A stretch of 64,000 nucleotides of DNA. Origin: Hexactinellida sp. DTS-2022 (taxonomy: Eukaryota; Porifera; Hexactinellida). This document shows, one piece after another, positions 1 to 10,820 of the stretch (the first letter of the stretch is position 1; each line of letters starts with the position of its first letter). Both the position numbers and the translations under genes were made by a program. Below the pieces are notes generated by a model. The model saw nothing but the letters and a program-made list of their open reading frames with translations, was not told the origin of the DNA and did no database searches. The DNA is taken from contig JAPNXP010000010.1 of assembly GCA_028753945.1 (NCBI GenBank), forward strand, positions 437,042-501,041, read 5' to 3'.

Positions 1-481
1 CGTTTGTTCGTCTTATCCGGGAATTCGTAATAAGCGTGTTCATACTAACGAGGTTCTACTGTAGTTTGGATATTTAAGCATGTCATAGGACATGCATATA
101 AGCCTTATGGTTGCATAAATGCAGTCAGTTCTGTCGAATATCCAATTTAATTGGTTAATTAATTCTTGCACTGAATATGTGGCTACATACAATGAGACTA
201 TCTGTTAATTCTGTTTTGAGGTAACATAATCCATCCACGTGTAAGAAATGTAGCTTGGTTTATTCATGGGGTTATAGAAACGACTCGAGACAAAACAAAT
301 TCCAAGGTTCATGAGATTCTACAGAACTTAGCTTATATTGTCATAATACCATTTATAGAGTGTAACATTTTAATCTACAATCTAATGTAAATATATTCAT
401 TTTCTATCATATAATTATGGAACTGATACATAGTAATACTGTGACGTTACGCGTTAACTAATACAGTTTATTTTGTAAGTA

Positions 482-634
482 CAGTCAACTCTCGGTATAA
501 CAAAGTGCTTGGGACCTGTAAATTCCTTCGTTATATCCGGATATTTGCTTTAAGCGGATAATAATTAATGCATTTAGTGCTCTGGGGGAATCTCCATCTC
601 GTTATAATCCGACTTCGTTATAATGGGAGTCACC
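482..634. mobile_element. Family B pogo/Tigger-like MITE
   Basis: Starts CAGTCAACTCTCGGTATAAC after a TA and ends in a degenerate inverted copy (CTTCGTTATAATGGGAGT). The same family, with the internal phrase CTTGGGACCTG and GCGGATAATAATTAATGCAT, recurs at 11243-11410 and 42731-42893. Non-coding. Membership in the pogo/Tigger group is inferred from TA flanks and the terminal CAGT. Confidence 0.75.
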
Positions 635-1010
635 TTAAACGAATAACTGTAGCAATACTCTAATACTAGTACACATTATAGCTAGTTGTAGCTAGTCAAA
701 CTAAGATAGTGATGTGATTTTTCGTTTCATAAAGTGTATTTTCGCTCCTCTGCTGGCTGTCCATATGGCAGACTCGGATCTGCTCAACAGGTTTTCGCAA
801 CTCAATCCCTTCTTGACAGTTTGCACTCGCGTAGTACCGGCAAACTGATGGTTAATATTTGTTGTTCGCATCCGACTCGAGTGGCTATTGTCTGCTTGGT
901 CTGACACACAGGGCCTAGGGCAGAGACCGAAGGGCTCGTATTAAATAAATTTCCTATCTATTGATCAACCCGTTTCTAATTGTGCATATAAAACTTGGTT
1001 TAATGATGCA

Positions 1011-1154
1011 CAGTAGAACCTTGCCTAATCTGAAACTCGTTGGAACAGGAAAATCTGTCGGAATAAGGATATTCCCGATGTAAGTGTAAAATTATACGCT
1101 CATTGGGACTTGTAGTTCTTATCGGAATAAGGCGAATCCCGGTAGGTTCTACTG
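1011..1154. mobile_element. Family A relative, MITE
   Basis: Inverted ends CAGTAGAACCTTGCCTAATC and GGTAGGTTCTACTG, with TA after the right end. The interior mentions a second inverted motif (GGAATAAGG). It shares only the terminal CAGTAGAACC with the main family A, so it may be a separate subfamily. Confidence 0.7.
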
Positions 1155-1307
1155 TACATAGAATGGAAAATGAAAAACATATAGAATGGAAAAATCTAAA
1201 TGAAATGAGCGCACACTGTGATAAACAGTTAAAAACTAAGTTAAAGTTCTAGTACTTTAATTGATGTCCTGAATTTTACTATTGCCTATCACTAGGTCGT
1301 ACCGATC

Positions 1308-4300
1308 ATGTCTGAATTCGCAGAATTAACCGCGCTAATGGAATTATCCGAACAGCTAACCACAGATGAGATAATACAAATTCAAACCGTTATCAAAATG
1401 CCAGAAGCATTATGCAAAGACTTGACCAAAGGAACTGATTTCCTAGCCGCAATCAAAAAATGGAAGCAACACGATCCATACCTGTTCTACGTGGCACTAG
1501 AAGGCCTAAGACCCGATCTGACAGCAGTAGCCTGTGAGCTAACCTGGCTTTGTGCGTCGACACCAAACGAGTTCGAAATTGAAGAAAAGGAACTGAATAT
1601 CAAGACACTAATCGATCTGTTAAAGTCAGAAATACCGCGTGATAAATGGGAGATGATATACATGGCGATTGCTAATGAGACAATAGAGCAAGTGAACTTC
1701 GAAGTGACACTAAATAAAATGGTAGAAAAGGGGTACATACACAAAGACCTTACTCAGTTGTGTCAAATAATGAAAGTAATAAAAAGAGAGGACATTGTTG
1801 AGAATTTGAAGCCATATCAAAAAGCATTCTCGGGAATGGAAGACGGAGAGTTTGAAGCGAAATTCGCAAGAGAAGTTGGAATCCAAGGCAAAGAAATGAA
1901 AGCATGGGAAGGGAAACTGAGAGACTTTTCCAAGGGCCAATTCAAGAAAGTTAAGCAAATGTTGGGCGATGACGAGTCGGTTAGTCTAGCGCATGTATAT
2001 GTGGAGCTTACAATCCTGAAACAAAAACCAAAGGAAATCGACATGGCTGATGAGACTACATACAACGAAATTGCGTACCTCAGGAAAATCGCTAATAAAG
2101 AAGTGGAAATTGAACCAATTAATTTTAAAGAGGAAATAAACTCATATGAACAAAATGAACCAGAAATTTGGTGCATCATAGGCAACCCAGGCTGTGGGAA
2201 AACGTTTTTGATGAAGCGAACTGCTCTGAGATTTAGCAGCAGTGAATTAATCGGAATTAAATATTCCATCTCAATTCCTTGTCGGGACACTGATTGGCAT
2301 GTCATGGAGGCCACGCGTTACGAAAACAAGATCGAAATTGAAAAAGAATACATCAGTAAGTGGCTGTGCTTGGGTTTACCAAAGGGAGCAAACTGGTCTA
2401 GCGATCTCGCTAAGCACCTCGCAGGCTCTGATGGAGAGGGACTCCTGATGATTATCGACGGACTGGACGAGTTTACTCGGAAGGTCCCATTTGAGAAAAC
2501 GTTCCTCTGCTCATTACTAGCTCGGAAAACTCTAACAAAATCCACAATATTACTCACAAGTCGTCCCGGCGCCTGGACAAGCATCTCATCACAAAATAAC
2601 CTGAACATTGACCGTTTTTATCATGTGCTTGGGTTTTCGCCACAGAATCGAGATATTTATTTCAAAAAACAAATCACAAACGTGTCTAAACTGAAAGCGT
2701 GCATGGCTTTAATGGAGCGACATGACGAGATAAAGCAATTGGCCCTGATACCTGTAAACGCATCGCTCTTCGCCGCTCTGATGAAAGGAGAAGCTTCTGC
2801 CTCCATTAACACGATAACCAAGCTCTACTACGAACTGACTCTGTACATGATCCGAAGGGAATTGACGAGAATGGGGCTGCAGCGGTTCTCCAGAGTCTCA
2901 CAGATCTCAAACCTCCATCCCGACATACTGGCCTGCCTGCATAAGATAGGATTCATAGCAATGATTGGTGTCGCCAACAGAGATCTAGCCTCGGAAGAGA
3001 TTGTCACTCTCGTATTGGAGCAGGAAGAGTACCCGTGTCAATGCCTCGGTCTCGCACACGAGCACTACCGAAAGGAGTCCGTCGGCCTATTGAAAACAGT
3101 CTGGACATTTGTTCACCTGACAATGCAGGAATTCGTGTCTGCCCTCTATTTGGAGCACACCAAATGGACTGAGCAGTGCTACAGTGCCAGATATATTTCC
3201 CACTCCAAGGCTAACTTGTCCCTGTTCCGAATGGTGCTCAGGTTCCTCTGTGGACTCGTGTCTGACGAGGCAGCTGCTATTCTGTCCATCTGTTACAGAT
3301 ACCTGACTCCTCAGCCCATCCAACTCATAGATATGCCTATGGGCTATCATCTCAAATACGAACTGTTATATCAGCATGCAGCCTGGGATGAATTTACGGA
3401 GATTTTCATTCAATTATCTACAATTATTTATGAAACTAATTCCCTTTCTATTCCAACTTGGTTTGCCTATTTCCAGCGATTTTTCCCTAATCCGATTTAC
3501 TTGTATGTACAACAAACCGTATCTCCAAATGAGTGGATTTGCTTTGTACAATCTCTCAAACATGCTGCTCAAATTCAGCTGATTTATCTCGACACTGCTT
3601 TCATCAACCCAACACAATTCAGCTCCTTATTGCAGGAAATGAGGATTTGTTCGGTTAGTTTATTAGCATTGCGCTTCCATCGCAAAGATTCTACAACAGC
3701 CCTACCCTATACAGATCTAATTATAGAGAAAGGCATTACGTTTGATACAAAAATTAGTATTCAGCTAGAATTTTGTAATTTCAGTGATGAGACAGCTGTT
3801 AATCTCTTCCCTACCTCAACCAATCAGATTATAACCTGCATGCAATTAGCCTATAATGAATATTCATCTGAATTACTTCAGGAATTAACCTATCAGCTCT
3901 CTACTATCCAATGCTTATATGTTCAGGAAGATGAAACTTATTACGAGACTCTGGTACCAGCTCTGTGTCAGGCGACACAATTAAGAGTATTATACCTCCA
4001 TGGCATTCCTGCTGAACACATTCCTGCCCTAACAGCTGTGCTACCTCAGTTCTCCAAGCTACAGGAGATTAGTTTCGATAAGGCCTCCCTGCTACCTGCA
4101 ATAAGTAATCTGTCGAACCTAACTTATCTACAGATACTAGATCGTACTACACAAGACACAACTCTGTATCCTTATCTCCTACAGATTATTAAACAGAACA
4201 GACACTCATTAAGATCAATGTGGTTATCGTATTTGCATGGAATGGGTTTGATTAATTGGAATTTACTTCTCGATTGTTTGAAACTTTGTACTAATTTAGT

Positions 4301-4652
4301 TCATCTAAACCTATCGCACATTACTCTACCAACTAATGACGTAACTCACTGGAGTAGAGCTGTTAACAAAATGACTTCATTAGTTGAATTGTATTTCTCT
4401 TTTGTCTCCCTCTATGACACAGGATTGTTATCTCTGTGTGAAGGTTTCATCTACCATCCTGCTATTAGGAGTATAGTGCTAGTCAACTGTGATCTGACTT
4501 CTCTATCATATGAGCCTCTAGCTAACCTAATCCCTACTGTCTCACAGCTGGAGAAACTGAGATTCTGGGGACTATTTGAACCAGATGGAAATCTCATCTT
4601 GTTACTCAGGAAAACAGCTGATGAGTTCGCTATTGAGCTTCAATTGGATTAA
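1308..4652 (+). CDS. NACHT/LRR (NLR-type) innate immune receptor, single exon
   Basis: A predicted cytoplasmic STAND-class NTPase of 1114 residues, of the kind that senses ligands and oligomerises to start immune or death signalling. Residues about 1-240 are all-helical and look like one or two death-fold (DED/death-type) effector segments; this is inference from pattern. The NACHT core is clear: Walker A GNPGCGKT at 292-299 and Walker B IIDGLDE at 382-388, followed by a TSRPG sensor-type motif near 425 and a winged-helix/superhelical region to about 700. Residues about 780-1110 carry irregular leucine-rich repeats. There are no transmembrane segments or signal peptide. The whole protein lies in one exon, flanked by MITE-rich spacers, with no stop or frameshift. 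Sponges and corals have expanded NLR sets with this layout, but the orthologue cannot be named. High confidence for NLR, moderate for the effector domain type. Confidence 0.9.
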   Translation: MSEFAELTALMELSEQLTTDEIIQIQTVIKMPEALCKDLTKGTDFLAAIKKWKQHDPYLFYVALEGLRPDLTAVACELTWLCASTPNEFEIEEKELNIKTLIDLLKSEIPRDKWEMIYMAIANETIEQVNFEVTLNKMVEKGYIHKDLTQLCQIMKVIKREDIVENLKPYQKAFSGMEDGEFEAKFAREVGIQGKEMKAWEGKLRDFSKGQFKKVKQMLGDDESVSLAHVYVELTILKQKPKEIDMADETTYNEIAYLRKIANKEVEIEPINFKEEINSYEQNEPEIWCIIGNPGCGKTFLMKRTALRFSSSELIGIKYSISIPCRDTDWHVMEATRYENKIEIEKEYISKWLCLGLPKGANWSSDLAKHLAGSDGEGLLMIIDGLDEFTRKVPFEKTFLCSLLARKTLTKSTILLTSRPGAWTSISSQNNLNIDRFYHVLGFSPQNRDIYFKKQITNVSKLKACMALMERHDEIKQLALIPVNASLFAALMKGEASASINTITKLYYELTLYMIRRELTRMGLQRFSRVSQISNLHPDILACLHKIGFIAMIGVANRDLASEEIVTLVLEQEEYPCQCLGLAHEHYRKESVGLLKTVWTFVHLTMQEFVSALYLEHTKWTEQCYSARYISHSKANLSLFRMVLRFLCGLVSDEAAAILSICYRYLTPQPIQLIDMPMGYHLKYELLYQHAAWDEFTEIFIQLSTIIYETNSLSIPTWFAYFQRFFPNPIYLYVQQTVSPNEWICFVQSLKHAAQIQLIYLDTAFINPTQFSSLLQEMRICSVSLLALRFHRKDSTTALPYTDLIIEKGITFDTKISIQLEFCNFSDETAVNLFPTSTNQIITCMQLAYNEYSSELLQELTYQLSTIQCLYVQEDETYYETLVPALCQATQLRVLYLHGIPAEHIPALTAVLPQFSKLQEISFDKASLLPAISNLSNLTYLQILDRTTQDTTLYPYLLQIIKQNRHSLRSMWLSYLHGMGLINWNLLLDCLKLCTNLVHLNLSHITLPTNDVTHWSRAVNKMTSLVELYFSFVSLYDTGLLSLCEGFIYHPAIRSIVLVNCDLTSLSYEPLANLIPTVSQLEKLRFWGLFEPDGNLILLLRKTADEFAIELQLD

Positions 4653-4794
4653 CTTCTCATCTCTGTTCTAAGGTATGTGTTCAAATATATTTATTTACAG
4701 TAAATATTAGTTTACATATACAGTAATACATCTTATTTACATTGTTGTTGTTTACGCTTGATACCATACCTCCATTATTGGCACTAAATCCAAT

Positions 4795-4955
4795 TTAATG
4801 AGTCACTTTGGTCCGAGGGTAGTTTACCTATTTAAATCTAATAACCGAAAATATTTTTAGTCAAACAGCAATTCCGTCCAATAAATCATATGACATTTCA
4901 CCCCATTAAGCGGAGAAATCTATTAACCGGTGGCTCTATTAAGTGGAGTATACTG
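4795..4955. mobile_element. Family C MITE, right half
   Basis: Ends with GGTGGCTCTATTAAGTGGAG followed by TATACTG. The complete version of this family is seen at 16252-16352. The left end is decayed. Confidence 0.6.
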
Positions 4956-6596
4956 TTTATATACATATAATCTACACAGTCTCCCCCTGTACCATTAACT
5001 TCCATAACAGTTCCTATATACCCATTATCACTTGAGTAGGCACTGCTCTGTTGATACCCTCTCTGTCTCCTCTAGACTACACTCTCAGCTGACTCCTCTC
5101 ACTCCTCACAGCGCTAGTTGTATTTGAACTAACCAAGTGTTTTATTTGTTTGTTTATTGCCTTGAATTAAACTTACGTATTTATCATTGTTCCTATAACT
5201 TTATTTATCATTCAGAGTAAATTAATTCTGCAACTGTAACAATACGTACTCAAACGGTGGGGAAATTGACCTTAGAAACAAGGCTTTGCTTATATCGACC
5301 AACAACTTTTGTAATAAAGTTTTCAGGCTCTGGAAAGGTCGTTCTATAAATCAAAATTTTGCTTTGCGATCTTGAGTTTTCATATTGAAAAGCTGTTTCC
5401 GATATTTAAGTAAGCCCTAGAATCAGTTGGTATGTTTGTACTTTTCAGTACAAAAGTGCGTTAATAATTCTCCTGGGTATCTACGACGACTTACGAATAA
5501 TCTGGAATACAATAGAGAAACAAGATATGAGGACTGCAGTGGTATTTAACCACTAGTTTGTAAATATAATAGTGGATAGGATATGCTGGTAGATACACAC
5601 TAGGAAGTTGGAACCACATTAATAATATATTGTTAATTTGGAACAACGTTTCTTCACAAACTTTACATTCTTATATCCCAAATTCGATTTGTTTATCATC
5701 AAATTTTTACATCACTGAATTGTTAAATTAATTCCATGCAAATGACGGAATAGAAACACATTGAAAAATCTAAAATTACAGCTGTGCTGAATTATGTCCT
5801 TTGAGGCTCTACATTTTTGTCGTTGGTTTTTGGACGATCTCTGAAATTTTTTAATAGGTAAGGCCCTTGAATCTTAAGCTCCTAAAATGTAAGAAGCGGT
5901 CATCTAAATATGTGTCATACCATTTCCGTATGAAAATTACAATCAACTTGTGTATAGCGGTCACCACTACACAACGGAATTGGCCAGAGTAGGCTATTGG
6001 TGTGTTAATTAATTACTGTCAGGTTTCTATACTTATAAATGCAAAAAATACAAATACAAAAAGGATAGTATGTACACATTGCTTAATTAATAAGTTATCG
6101 CTTAAATGGCCCCTTAAAATGGTATGGCCACGCCGCACCATCGTTATACAAAATGGCCTGTAACTATTTTTATATTTAACCTCCAAAGTGCTCGTATCAG
6201 CCGATCCGTAGCGCCTTGCTTTAATTTGCAGTTTTTAGCAGCAGTAGCACTAATATTACAAACTGTCCCTTTTCGTAAGGGCTTTTGTGACACTTTTGCC
6301 TAAGCAAAGCAGGTGCTTTGTCATGGAAGCTTTGTGAACAACGCAAGTACTGCCTCCACGGCAATTCGTAGGTACAAGTGGTGTCGCCACCATTTTAAGA
6401 ATTCGGAACCTGAGAAAACCTAAACTAAGAAAAAGCATAAAACGGTTCATTCAGGCCTCATGTAGAGGACGGTCCATTCAGGGCCGTTGTCCGAAATTCT
6501 AGGCCCTTGGTCAAAACATTTTCATGCTATAAGGCTATAAGGCCGCGTAGGTCGCTATAAGTCGGTCAGAGTGGACCATGGGTCATGGGTCAGATG

Positions 6597-6777
6597 CAGT
6601 GTATTATACAGCCATTTGTAAATACGCTCCTAATCCTGGTCTGATCCAATTTTCATACGCCTAATTCACAAATTATTGTTACGGTATAGGAAAGGATTCC
6701 AAATTTTCGCGCTCTTAATTAAAATTTTCCAAAAAATCATGCTCCAAAAGGAGCGTTTCGCGCTCCTGGATAATTGC
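6597..6777 (-). mobile_element. Family F dispersed repeat (about 185 bp)
   Basis: Reverse-oriented copy of a sequence also present at 14930-15112 and 29828-30021. Diagnostic phrases are AATTATCCAGGAGCGCGA with a short GGAGCG/CGCTCC hairpin, CGTAACATTAATTTGTGATT, and CCAGGATTAGGAGCG. No coding capacity. Three copies in 64 kb show that it is a mobile, non-autonomous repeat; the class is unknown. Confidence 0.75.
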
Positions 6778-7035
6778 TTGACTCAGTTGAATGCAATTGT
6801 ATAGACTAATTAAATTAAACCCTGTTCTCCATAACATTACTTTTGTTACACGACACTTTGTCTACAAAGTGTCTCTGTCACTGTTTTGGCGTGAAATCAT
6901 GTTTGCAAACAGGGGACCACATATTGAATCTTCGTTGCATATAAATCCTATGGAAATCAATGGAAAGTCTAGTGGTTATAGTTTATAACACTTAACATTA
7001 ACCGATATTTTTCGCCATATCTGTATTACCATATA

Positions 7036-7080
7036 CAGTAGAACCTCATTATACCACACGAAATGCGAAACTCTGGTTAA
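7036..7080. mobile_element. Family A MITE, left end only
   Basis: CAGTAGAACCTCATTATACC after TA, matching the family A terminus. No matching right end was found before the beta-mannosidase 3' region. Confidence 0.5.
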
Positions 7081-7292
7081 TACAGAAAAGAAAATGTATT
7101 ATCTCACTGAAATTTCCCTATTTGAAAATATAATACTTTTAGTTCCCTTTAACATTAATTTTGAATATTTAAATAGTGTACTGTATTTATTAAACACATA
7201 ATTAAATACATATAATTTCAAAAAAACCTTATTTTATAAATTATTTTAATTAAGAAATTTAATAATAAGTGATATATAATAAGCAAATATAA

Positions 7293-9935
7293 TTAGTTAT
7301 AATATACACTAGCCAATGTTCTAATTGAAATAGACTCACAAGCATTTTCATTCCCAATTTCTTTCCAAAGAAATAATACTACATCAACAGACCCAGGTTC
7401 CATAACAAAAGCATTGTCACTGAAATAACCAGAATATTTAGTCTCAAGGAACACGTACAAAGCTAGTTGTGTAGAAAACACAGTTATTCGATATTCTCTA
7501 TCACTTGTCTGGAAACATTTTCCGATATTAACTTTAGATTTCGGTAAAGATACATCTTTCAAACGAAATGGAAAATAATAATTTGTTGACAACACCTGCT
7601 GTAATTCATTATTAACTAGCTCCATTGAGAAATAACAATCTTTAATCGAGTATGTATTAAATATATTTGTGAGAGTCATGACTCGTAGAGATTTATATGA
7701 ACTTATTGTAGCTTTGGTTTCTATTGTTTTTACAACGTTACCATTCCATTGAGTAATATTAACAGTAGCAGACACATTCAAATCTTTGTTCTCGTCATTA
7801 ATGACGTATAAATAAAATGTTTTATCCAAATGATACCCTGACAACAAGATCGGTGCATAAAAACGCTTCACAAAATAATGCAATACTTTCCATCTCCCAT
7901 CATACTCAATAGAAGACCAGCTTTGTCCTTGCCATATGTCATTCAGTTGCCAATAAAGTGTACCCATAGTATGTCCCGTCTCATCTCTGGTACGCCTATA
8001 GTGTTCTGTCTGTGACTGCATACAAATACCTTGCACAAGCTGTGTCAAGTAAATAAAGTTATCGAATCGCTCTACTCCATATGAGTTGTTAGGCAAATTA
8101 AAATGCATTAACAGCTGAGTTTCCAATTGGGCATTCCCATTAGGATGGTGTTGTCGGTGTAGCATTAGTGGCGAGTCATTCCCCAGATCCGATATGGATT
8201 CCATAACTTCCGCGAGAGAGAGGAGAGAAGGGTAGCTCTGAAATCCGAACTCACTCGCGAACCTCGGGCTCGGGAACTTGCTGACGTCAGTACATACACT
8301 GACGTAGTCGTAGCGGTGAATATCTCCGTAATACGGACTCTGCGCTTCGCCCCATCTCTGGATAAAAAGCGCGCGTGGCACATCAACAACTAGGTCTCCG
8401 TTTGAAGGACTAGAGGGCCAGAATGGTCGGGAGGTATCCTCTCGATACAAGGTCTGTCTTATGACGTCATCATACAGTACTGTGTAGTCTACAGCAGCAG
8501 CTGTTCCCGCGTTAACAGCTGTGTCCTGGTTCTCGTTATTTCCGCTCCACAGGATTATACTGGGATGGTGCGCGAGTCTTCTCACCTGGGACTTTATCTC
8601 TTGTCGTACATTCTCGAGAAACGCCGCGTCTCTAGGATACAGCGCACAGGCAAACATGAATTCTTGCCATACCAATATACCCTTTCGGTCGCACAGATCG
8701 TAGAACTCATCCAGCTGGTAAATCCCGCCGCCCCAAACTCTAACCATATTCTGGTTCGAAACAACAGCTGATGTCAACAGCTGGTCGATTTGCTCTGCGG
8801 TCACGCGCCCCGCGAACGCGTCAGCTGGAATCAAATTTGAGCCTTTAACAAACACAGACTGGTCATTAATCCTGAAATAAAAACTCAAACCTTCTTCATT
8901 TGAATACTTTTCCTGTACAAGTTCAATTTTACGGAAACCAATTGATTTTGTAGCTGTAGCTATATTTCCGCTCTCGCTCATTACTTGAACACTTATGTTA
9001 TACATTGTTTGGTGTCCGTAGCCATTAGGCCACCAGGCCGACACATTATCCACAGGTATATTCATGTTCGTAACTACCTCACACTCTGGTTGGTTACAGG
9101 AGAATGTCGTGGAATGTGTTAAAATACCCTCAATAGTTGCAACTAATTTCCCATTAAAAGTATCTGTGTTCATAATACAGACTGTTAATTTAATTTCGAA
9201 TTCATTAGTTGTTTCATTCCAGTACACAATAGGAATAAAGTCTGATAATACAAACTCATCAAAAGTGATTAAACTAACGCCTTTCCATAAACCGACAGGG
9301 GCAAAAGCAGGCCCCCAGTCCCAACCGAAATCGGACTGTGCCTTTCGTACAAAATTCCTATTTGTGTTCGGAAAATAAGTGAATTGTTGATCCACAAAAT
9401 ATGGATATTCGAGTGCATATTTGTGTGACAATTTAGCTGCACTGAATAGCTCAACAGAAATAGTATTATCTCCCATAACAAGATGATTTGTGACGTCACA
9501 CAAATACTGTCTGTGCTGATTAGTTGCGTTGAATAAAAACTGTTTCGTTTTAGTTTTTGCATTCTGAAGGAATACACTTGCAATTGTATCAATGCCTTCA
9601 AAATAAATTAAAATCTTCTCACTCTTTAAAATATTACCAACTGAGATATTCCGCGAGTATACCCATTTATCTTCCAAAGCAATCCAAACTAATTTATCGT
9701 CATTGAACCCTTTGTATGGTTCTGGGATTAGTTTTTCTCTAAGCAAATCTAAGTGAATCTGTCCTGGCACCAAACCATGCAGATGTATACTACCATTGCT
9801 GTTAGAAATATTCCAATGTCCGTTCAAGGATAATATTAAGCATTTGTTAGTGGAGCAAGAAAAGGAGTGGGAATTTGATTTAAGGAAATATGATAAAGTC
9901 AATAGTGCGAGAATATAAGTAGAGACTCGTACCAT
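7293..9935 (-). CDS. MANBA: Beta-mannosidase (GH2), single exon
   Basis: Lysosomal exo-glycosidase that removes terminal beta-linked mannose from N-glycan cores. The 880 residues match the length of the vertebrate enzyme (about 879). An N-terminal hydrophobic signal peptide (about residues 3-22) is followed by the GH2 sugar-binding fold (LNGHWNISN onwards), the immunoglobulin-like middle domain, and a TIM barrel with RVWGGGIYQLDEFYDLCDR and GILVWQEFMFACALYP. The acid/base glutamate is E468 in SGNNENQ and the nucleophile is E562 in RFASEFGFQSYPS, a spacing normal for the family. Many NxS/T sequons suit a secreted or lysosomal protein. The start is the first ATG, directly before the signal peptide. 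Vertebrate orthologues have many exons, so the uninterrupted frame is notable. Function is well supported. Confidence 0.97.
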   Translation of the reverse strand: MVRVSTYILALLTLSYFLKSNSHSFSCSTNKCLILSLNGHWNISNSNGSIHLHGLVPGQIHLDLLREKLIPEPYKGFNDDKLVWIALEDKWVYSRNISVGNILKSEKILIYFEGIDTIASVFLQNAKTKTKQFLFNATNQHRQYLCDVTNHLVMGDNTISVELFSAAKLSHKYALEYPYFVDQQFTYFPNTNRNFVRKAQSDFGWDWGPAFAPVGLWKGVSLITFDEFVLSDFIPIVYWNETTNEFEIKLTVCIMNTDTFNGKLVATIEGILTHSTTFSCNQPECEVVTNMNIPVDNVSAWWPNGYGHQTMYNISVQVMSESGNIATATKSIGFRKIELVQEKYSNEEGLSFYFRINDQSVFVKGSNLIPADAFAGRVTAEQIDQLLTSAVVSNQNMVRVWGGGIYQLDEFYDLCDRKGILVWQEFMFACALYPRDAAFLENVRQEIKSQVRRLAHHPSIILWSGNNENQDTAVNAGTAAAVDYTVLYDDVIRQTLYREDTSRPFWPSSPSNGDLVVDVPRALFIQRWGEAQSPYYGDIHRYDYVSVCTDVSKFPSPRFASEFGFQSYPSLLSLAEVMESISDLGNDSPLMLHRQHHPNGNAQLETQLLMHFNLPNNSYGVERFDNFIYLTQLVQGICMQSQTEHYRRTRDETGHTMGTLYWQLNDIWQGQSWSSIEYDGRWKVLHYFVKRFYAPILLSGYHLDKTFYLYVINDENKDLNVSATVNITQWNGNVVKTIETKATISSYKSLRVMTLTNIFNTYSIKDCYFSMELVNNELQQVLSTNYYFPFRLKDVSLPKSKVNIGKCFQTSDREYRITVFSTQLALYVFLETKYSGYFSDNAFVMEPGSVDVVLFLWKEIGNENACESISIRTLASVYYN

Positions 9936-10751
9936 TCCTATAAATAGTCTAAATCGACAAATGAGTCAATAATATGAAATTTTATAGTTTACAAGATACC
10001 AGATTAATGTATTGTTTTACATTAAATTATATTATTGTAAACCAAATGGGACAAAGTTTGGTATAATTTAGGGGCAACAAATGAAAACTGATATTAATAC
10101 AAATCCTATGCAAGCTGTGATATTGAAAATAACAAAAAGTTCATTAAACTGTTAATAAATTTCCCGGGTGACAATAACCAGTGTAACACGGTAGAAAGGG
10201 GCAAAAGCCAATAATGTATTTGTGTATAATAAGAATAACATTTTGATAAAAGTACTAGTATGAGTAAGTATAAATAAACAAAACAAAAAGTTCCATATTA
10301 CAAAAGAGTACATTTCAAAACAGTAATTAGTAAATAAATATTAACACATGCAGCAACATAGATAATAATAAAACAAATTAACAAATCAAGCATAATGCAA
10401 ACCATCATCTACATTTTTCATCTCTAGAGGATCTTTCTTGCTTCTTCCAGGTCCTAATACAAGTTGCATATAAATAGATATTCGGTATTTGCATGCACAG
10501 TAGAACCTCGTTAGTACGAACACCAGGGGACCGTCAAATGCGTTCGCCTTATCCTGAATTAGTATTTACCAATATCATTGTATTCAAAAGTCTTTGAAGG
10601 TGACTGAAATAGTGTTCGTATTAACCGGAAGTTCGTATATACCGTGTTCGTCTAACGAGGTTCTACTGCATATTTGAAATTTATAGAAATAATTGAAAGA
10701 ATGTATTTATGTATCGACCAACCCCTTTCTAATGTAATTACCAAGGTCATT
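9936..10751. other. Spacer between MANBA and the NPC1-like gene
   Basis: The two genes are co-directional, with the NPC1-like 3' end facing the MANBA 5' end. The stretch has a family A MITE (10498-10668) and the outer part of a family K element (about 10708-10820) that overlaps the last NPC1-like exon. No other gene is visible. Confidence 0.6.
10498..10668. mobile_element. Family A pogo/Tigger-like MITE, complete
   Basis: Inverted ends CAGTAGAACCTCGTTAGTAC and CTAACGAGGTTCTACTG. The interior repeats GGTTAATACGAA-type and GGATAAGG-type words found in all family A copies (11745, 16559, 19512, 24225, 25649). About 171 bp, non-coding. Confidence 0.85.
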
Positions 10752-10820
10752 TTAACAAAAATTACATTTTGCAAAGGCGGGTTTATATAGTATATTGAAA
10801 ATGTGTTGGTTAATATAAGT
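10708..10820. mobile_element. Family K MITE overlapping the last NPC1-like exon
   Basis: Imperfect inverted ends TGTATCGACCAACCCCTTTC and, on the other strand, ACTTATATTAACCAACACAT. The minus-strand sequence continues TTTTCAATATACTATATAAACC and GCCTTTGCAAA, which parallels the family K copy at 16143-16240 (TTTTCAATATAAAAACCTGG, CTTCGCAAA). Another copy is at 31313-31437. The element covers the region encoding the final residues of the NPC1-like protein. Confidence 0.65.

Larger units (their letters stand above)
1..1307. other. Upstream intergenic stretch with MITE remnants
   Basis: No convincing coding region. It holds the right end of a family A element (1-61, ending in GTTCTACTG before TA), a family B element (about 482-634), a fragment related to family K (about 955-1008) and a family A relative (1011-1154). 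A motif GACCGAAGGGCTCGT at about 926-940 recurs at 38.5 and 61.2 kb. Small reading frames here look like chance. Confidence 0.6.
4653..7292. other. Intergenic spacer, repeat-rich
   Basis: No gene recognised. It contains the right half of a family C MITE (about 4795-4955), a piece with ends like family K (about 5285-5350), a degenerate fragment of the family M hairpin repeat (about 5757-5850), a minus-oriented family F element (6597-6777) and one end of a family A element (from 7036). The remaining sequence is AT-rich without structure I can name. Confidence 0.55.

Noticed and set aside
701..907. Small minus-strand reading frame upstream of the NLR
   Set aside because: No domain, signal peptide or coding pattern; it overlaps repeat-derived sequence with the GACCGAAGGGCTCGT tail nearby.
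1487..3617. Several reading frames opposite or out of frame with the NLR gene
   Set aside because: They are shadows of the NLR coding sequence and show no independent motifs.
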